A DNA stretch of 64,000 bases from Rhizophagus clarus (lineage: Eukaryota > Glomeromycota > Glomeromycetes > Glomerales > Glomeraceae). The first letter of the stretch is position 1, and each line of letters starts with the position of its first letter. Both the position numbers and the translations under genes were made by a program. Below are positions 59,754 to 64,000 of this stretch, piece after piece. The DNA lies in the NCBI GenBank assembly GCA_015698045.1, contig BLAL01000196.1, forward strand, positions 1 to 64,000, given 5' to 3'. The notes under the pieces are model-generated. The model ran no database searches, was not told the DNA's origin, and saw only the letters and a list, made by a program, of their open reading frames with translations.

Positions 59754-60536
59754 GTTGCTGGACTCCCGGACTTGGAATGTAAGTTGGAAGGGGTGGGGGG
59801 AATTTTTTTTTAATATTAAAGAAACGTTACTAACGTTTCTTTCTTTATTTTTTTTAGGTTGCCAGCCTTCTTGGACGAACTGGACTTGGGAAATGTAAGT
59901 TGGAAAGGGTGGTGATTTTTTTTTAATATTAAAGAAACGTTACTAACGTTTCTTTCTTTATTTTTTTTAGGTTGCCGGCCTTCTTGGACGAACCAGACTT
60001 GGGAATGTAAGTTAGAAAGGGCGGGGGATTTTTTTTTAATATTAAAGAAACGTTACTAATGTTTCTTTCTTTATTTTTTTAGGTTGCCGGCCTTCTTGGA
60101 CGAACCGGACTTGGGAATGTAAGTTGGAAAGGGTGGTGATTTTTTTTTAATGTTAAAGAAACGTTACTAACATTTCTTTCTTTATTTTTTTCAGATTGCT
60201 GGACTCCGGACTTGAAATGTAAGGAGAGAGGGAGGGATATATTTTTTTTTAATATTAAAGAAACGTTACTAATGTTTCTTTCTTTATTTTTTTTAGGTTG
60301 CCGGCCTTCTTGGACGAACCGGACTTGGAAATGTAAGTTGGAAAGGGTGGTGATTTTTTTTTAATGTTAAAGAAACGTTACTAACATTTCTTTCTTTATT
60401 TTTTTCAGATTGCTGGACTCCGGACTTGAAATGTAAGGAGAGAGGGAGGGATATTTTTTGAATATTAAAGAAACAGTTTAAACGTTTCTTTTATTTATTT
60501 TAGGTTGCAGTTTCCCTTGTTCCTCTTGATCCTAAC
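59754..60536 (+). repeat. Tandem array of microexon/mini-intron units (copy B, 7 units plus end exon)
   Basis: Exon-like blocks are at 59754-59778, 59858-59894, 59971-60006, 60083-60118, 60195-60218, 60297-60332, 60409-60432 and 60504-60536 (25, 37, 36, 36, 24, 36, 24, 33 nt). Each follows a T-tract ending TAG or CAG. The first seven are directly followed by GTAAGTTGG, GTAAGTTAG or GTAAGGAGAG; the last is followed by GTGATC. Each gap of ~75-80 nt contains AAAGAAACGTTACTAACG, part of a 12-bp inverted repeat with the TACTAAC branch-site consensus at its centre, about 25 nt before the AG. Two block types alternate (GCCGGCCTTCTTGGACG and GCTGGACTCC). One frame is free of stops across the common types (LPAFLDEPDLG and LLDSGLE). 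Confidence 0.8.
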
Positions 60537-60546
60537 GTGATCACGA

Positions 60547-60576
60547 TTAAGAAAAGTTTGAGCAAACTTTTCTTAA
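60547..60576. other. Perfect 14-bp hairpin after the array
   Basis: ttaagaaaagtttg, a two-base loop, caaacttttcttaa. Kept exactly in copy A. It could be a 3'-end or structural signal; unknown. Confidence 0.7.
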
Positions 60577-60849
60577 AATTGTATTATAAATGACTGTAAC
60601 TTTTTATTAATTTATTGTAATAAAATACGTAATAAAATAAAAATATTAACAATAATAATTATACTTTTAAACACTTTACAAAAAATTTATAAACTTGATA
60701 ATGCATTCAATAAATAAGACAATAAAAATTTTTTAACTACATTAAACGAATTAAAAATTTCTAAAAAGAAAAATCTATAAAGAAAGTAAACTCTAAAAAA
60801 TTTCTTAATACGTTATATAATATGAAATCTAACGTATTAAAATTTGTAT

Positions 60850-61072
60850 CACATATCGGGTACCCGATATGTGTAAGATAGAACTGTGCCCGATATATAT
60901 TAAATAACATATCGGTGACCAATAGTTTAGATATCGGGGTCTTGGTAATTAGGCATATTTTGAAGTGTAATAAATCGGGTACCCGATATGTAAAAATACC
61001 CGATATTTATCCGATTAGCCGCCGATATATAAGTCCCCGATATGTACCCGATAGAATTGATTTTGACCAGTG
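60850..61072. repeat. Subterminal palindromic repeats, right end of copy B
   Basis: ATATCGGGTACCCGATAT palindrome at 60854-60871 and further CGATAT words up to the terminal CCAGTG. Confidence 0.75.
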
Positions 61073-62108
61073 ATCTTTCATTAAATTATTCTCTTTTTCT
61101 TTTTGTTTCATTCACTTTCTTTTTTTTCATTATCGCTCCTTTTTCCTTTCATTCTTATGATCATTTCATCCTCATCACCATTTTGTCCATTTTGTCCATC
61201 CTTATCATCGATTATTGTTTCATCCATCCTCATCACCAATTATCATTTCGTCTTCATCATTAATTATCATTTCATCCTTATCATCGATTTTATTTCATCC
61301 TTATTATTTCGCCTCCTTTTGTTTTTTTTAAGTCTTAGTTTTGCGAACAAGGTATGGCATTTTTCTTATCGTTTTTTCAATTTCGTTTTCATATTTCATT
61401 TTTACTAGCTATTTTTCTTGTTTTTATTCACTTTCTTCTTTTTCATTATCGCTTCTTTTTTTCATTCTCATGATCGTTTTATTCTCATTACCATTTTGTC
61501 CTCATCGTTGTTTCATCCTTATCAATCATCGTTTCATCTTCATCATCAATTATCATTTTATCCTTATCATCAATTATCGTTTTGTCTTCATCATCAATTA
61601 TCATTTCGTCCTCACATCGATTATTATTTCATCTTCATCATTTTATTTTTATCATTGTTTTGTTTTTATCATCGTTTATTTTGTCATCTTTTCATTTCTC
61701 CTTCTCATCATCATTTCATTTTTTCATTCCTTTCTTATCATCTCTTTGTTTATCATCATCCTTTCATTTTGTTCATCTTCCTTTTGTCATTCTTTCATTT
61801 TTTTGTCCCCTTCTTGTCATCTTTTCTTTTTTTTGCCCTTCCCATTATTTTTTTATTTTTATTTCTATTTCTATTTCCTTTCATTTTGTCCCTATTCCTT
61901 TTGTTTTCGATCCTGTTTCTTTTATTTCGCATTCTTTTTCTCTTCTTTTCATTATCTTTCTTTTTTTTACTATATCTTTTGTCTCCTATCATTTTCGTTA
62001 TTTCCAATTATTTGTTTCTAATATTATTTCCATTATTTCTCTCTCTTATGATCATAATTATTAGGCTGCTCTTTTTTGTATTATTATTATAATTACTAGT
62101 TATGTTAA
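61073..62108 (+). repeat. Polypyrimidine tract built of TTATCATTTCATCC words
   Basis: The plus strand is T/C-rich with tandem variants of tcatcattaattatcattt and tcctcatcatcgttt (61180-61640), then less regular T/C runs to about 62050. Long overlapping Phe/Ser/His-rich frames (61042-62092) are low complexity and appear in all three plus frames, so I do not call genes. In strand skew it mirrors the polypurine tract at 30370-30930. Confidence 0.7.
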
Positions 62109-64000
62109 AGTAGTGTTTGGAATCATATAAGAGTTATTCGAATAACTCGAGTATACTCGAGTATTCGAATAAGCATTATCACTATTTGAATATTTGTGAA
62201 ACATATATAAATAAATTCGAATATTATTTATTCGAGTCATCCGAATAATATTCGAATAATATCTATAAAATGATTATCATTGGTGATGTCATATGATAAA
62301 ATTTCTATATTGGTCAGCGATCACCAATGTAAATTAAAAATTTTGACATGTGAAATTTACTTTTTCTTACGTAAATTTTACTGTATAAAATATTAACCAT
62401 GAGTTTACAAAACAAAAGAGTTAAATATGATACACGTCTGATCAAGGATTCAACCAATAGAACAGGAAATACTGATGAAAATGAGCTACAACATTATACT
62501 GAAAGCTGTTATTTTGTTGATGACATTGATGATATTAATGATGATATTAACGATGATATTGAGTCTTCTAAAAACTCTACAGCAAAAGCAAATATAACAA
62601 ATAAAAAACGAAAAGGGGCTGCCAAAAAGCTAACTAGCTTTGTATGGAAGTACTTTAAGAAGGGAAAAGACTCAAATTCAGCAACATGTTACGTGATTAA
62701 AGAGGACGGAGAAAAATGTGGTCATTATTACAATGATGGGTCAACAACTTCAAATCTTATTCATTATTTAACAACAAAGCATAAAATTTATAAACCAGAA
62801 AGTGCAAAAGAGGTAATTCATTAAAATATTTTACATATTTTTTATCATATTTATTTTTGTAATTATACAAGCAAAATACCTAAAAGAACAGCCCCAACTT
62901 GATATACGAGTAGCAATTAAAAAACGTAAGCCCAAAAGTGAAACAGAGTATAAACAAATTTGGCAGAATGTTACTGAATTTATAATTGAGGATAATCAAC
63001 CTCTTTATGTACTTCAAAGTAAGAGTTTTAGAAAATTGCTTCTTTCACTTGATGAACATTTTGAAACCCTTGTGATAAATCAATTAAACTAATGATCGGA
63101 GAAGCATTTGAATGGAGTAAAGATCAACTTCTTGAACTTTTAAAGGTTGATTGTACAGCAGCATCAATTACTACAGATTTCTGAACAAGTAAAGTACGGT
63201 ATAGATACGTTGGCGTTACTTGCAGCTGAATTTCTTATGACTGGACTTTATGCGAGGCCTTACTAGCATTGCAGCGAGTCAGATACCCTTACACTGGTGA
63301 AATAATCAAGGAATTGCTTAATAAAATCTTTGCAGATTGGGCAATTGCATCTAAACTATTAACAATGACAACAGATAACGGGAGTAATATAAAAAAAGCA
63401 GGCTGACTAATGGAAACAGCTATTTTTTGCCTTCCATGCATAGCTCATACTTTGCAGTTAACTATTGGAAAGGGTCTTAATTTGGTAAAAACATTGATTT
63501 TACAGGTAAAGAGGTTGATCGATTTTTTTAATTTTTCACCAAAACAACGTGAGCGCTTACAGACAGCACAAGAATTTCTTGGATATACTCAAATAAAGCA
63601 TGTAATTGGGGATGTCTCCACTCGTTAGAATTCCACCTATTATGCATGGGACCATTTAATTGAACTTAAACGAGCTATAAAGTTCTTGCCAGGACAATTA
63701 AAATCAGACTTAAATAAAGATGCCCAAAAGGATGGTGAAAAGTTAGAAAAAATTATGCTTTCTGATAATGAGTGGTTATTAATAGAAGATTTACTTAACC
63801 TTTTATCTGTATTTGAAGATGTTACAAAATTGTTAAGTGGTGCTAAATACTGTACAATTTCATTAATGTATCCAATAATCGCGGTTTTAATTGCATCAAT
63901 AAAACCTGGAGCTTAACCATCATCAAACTTTGAGCTGGATTTTCGAGAAAATTTAGCAGATGATTTACCTGATAAAGAAATTACTATATTAGATAGTGCA
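62109..64000 (+). mobile_element. hAT transposon with decayed BED-type transposase (continues past window)
   Basis: The 5' end is probably near 62109 (tagtgtttggaatc), followed by subterminal TTCGAATA / CTCGAGTA palindromes to 62265. The transposase starts at 62399 (MSLQNKRVKYDTRL). An acidic linker leads to a BED zinc finger at about residues 80-135: TSFVWKYFKKGKDS, then C-YVIKEDGEK-C and NLIHYLTTKHK. After an intron near 62813 the RNase-H-like core follows in pieces: VAIKKRKPKSETEYKQIWQN, TTDNGSNIKKA, CIAHTLQLTIGKGL and VKRLIDFFNFSPKQRERL. There is a frame change near 63090, and several in-frame stops sit where Trp is expected (63181, 63227, 63654 region). The gene is dead. The dimerisation domain would lie beyond the window. 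Confidence 0.8.

Larger units (their letters stand above)
56112..61072 (+). mobile_element. CACTA-like non-autonomous element, copy B
   Basis: Starts CACTGGTCAAAATCGATGC at 56112 and ends ttgattttgaccagtg at 61072. ATC at 56109-56111 and 61073-61075 is a 3-bp target duplication. It is the inverted counterpart of 17178-21919 and 4961 bp long; the extra length includes two added microexon units. In order: subterminal palindromes (56112-56480), GTTAGTA-rich repeats (56740-57180), a ~208-bp duplication (57180-57600), a Myb/MADF-like gene (58432-59038), the microexon array (59754-60536), a 14-bp hairpin (60547-60576) and subterminal palindromes (60850-61072). No transposase. A Tnp2-type enzyme like the relic at 1.5-4.9 kb would be the kind needed (inference). 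Confidence 0.88.

Noticed and set aside
59754-60536. CRISPR-like regular repeat/spacer pattern
   Set aside because: Eukaryotic context. Both 'repeat' and 'spacer' parts are repeated, and edges match splice sites rather than CRISPR repeats.
61042-62092. Several overlapping Phe/Ser/His-rich frames up to 226 codons
   Set aside because: Polypyrimidine low-complexity tract, open in all three plus frames at once, no domain.

Overview
The window is strongly AT-rich eukaryotic DNA. It holds many short spliceosomal introns (GT..AG, often GTAAGT donors and TTTAG acceptors), small exons, and large amounts of DNA transposons, MITEs and 5'-truncated LINEs. Gene style, repeat content and the protein families seen (SS18/SSXT, an EF-hand aspartate/glutamate carrier, Pus9-type pseudouridine synthase, Tnp2-like and hAT transposases) suggest an early-diverging fungus, most probably an arbuscular mycorrhizal Glomeromycotina genome such as Rhizophagus. 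The species is inferred from style and was not tested.

Layout. 1-5 kb: a short retroelement reverse-transcriptase fossil and a decayed Tnp2/CACTA-like transposase. 5.8-7.3 kb: a tandem duplication of an unknown ~0.7 kb repeat. 9.6-13.1 kb: two adjacent multi-exon genes of unknown function (386 and 434 aa by my models), the first with a 45-bp coding minisatellite. 13.2-17.2 kb: degenerate arrays of splice-site units, a possible TIR element and a GATATC-rich repeat cluster. 17.2-21.9 kb: CACTA-like element copy A. 21.9-28.9 kb: two 5'-truncated LINEs and one ORF1-like retroposon, each with target-site duplications. 29.3-33.9 kb: a cluster of MITEs around a polypurine TIR element. 34.2-50.3 kb: the host gene island. 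51.3-51.6 kb: a possible gene fragment. 52.8-55.1 kb: a second ORF1-like retroposon carrying a nested TA-flanked MITE. 56.1-61.1 kb: CACTA-like element copy B, inverted relative to A. 62.1 kb to the end: a decayed hAT transposon running off the window.

Host genes in the island, most with exon phases that I checked add up: a DUF1348/NTF2-like protein (+), an SS18/SSXT SWI/SNF-type subunit (-), an RluA-family pseudouridine synthase (+), a nucleotide-sugar transporter (+), a mitochondrial Ca2+-regulated aspartate/glutamate carrier (-), an Ecm15/DUF77 thiamine-binding-fold protein (-), and two tandem paralogous four-TM proteins (-). They cover separate housekeeping roles and I see no joint pathway.

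The most unusual content is in the two CACTA-like elements. Each has CACTGGTC ends, a 3-bp target duplication and subterminal palindromes based on ATATCGGGTACCCGATAT. Each carries a small arginine-rich Myb/MADF-like gene (121 aa and open in B, stopped in A). Each also has a tandem array of ~115-bp units, every unit a 24-37 nt microexon plus a complete mini-intron (GTAAGT donor, TACTAAC-like branch site inside a 12-bp hairpin, T-tract, AG). The array has 7 main units in B and 5 in A. Related, more decayed splice-unit arrays occur at 13-15.6 kb and ~31 kb.
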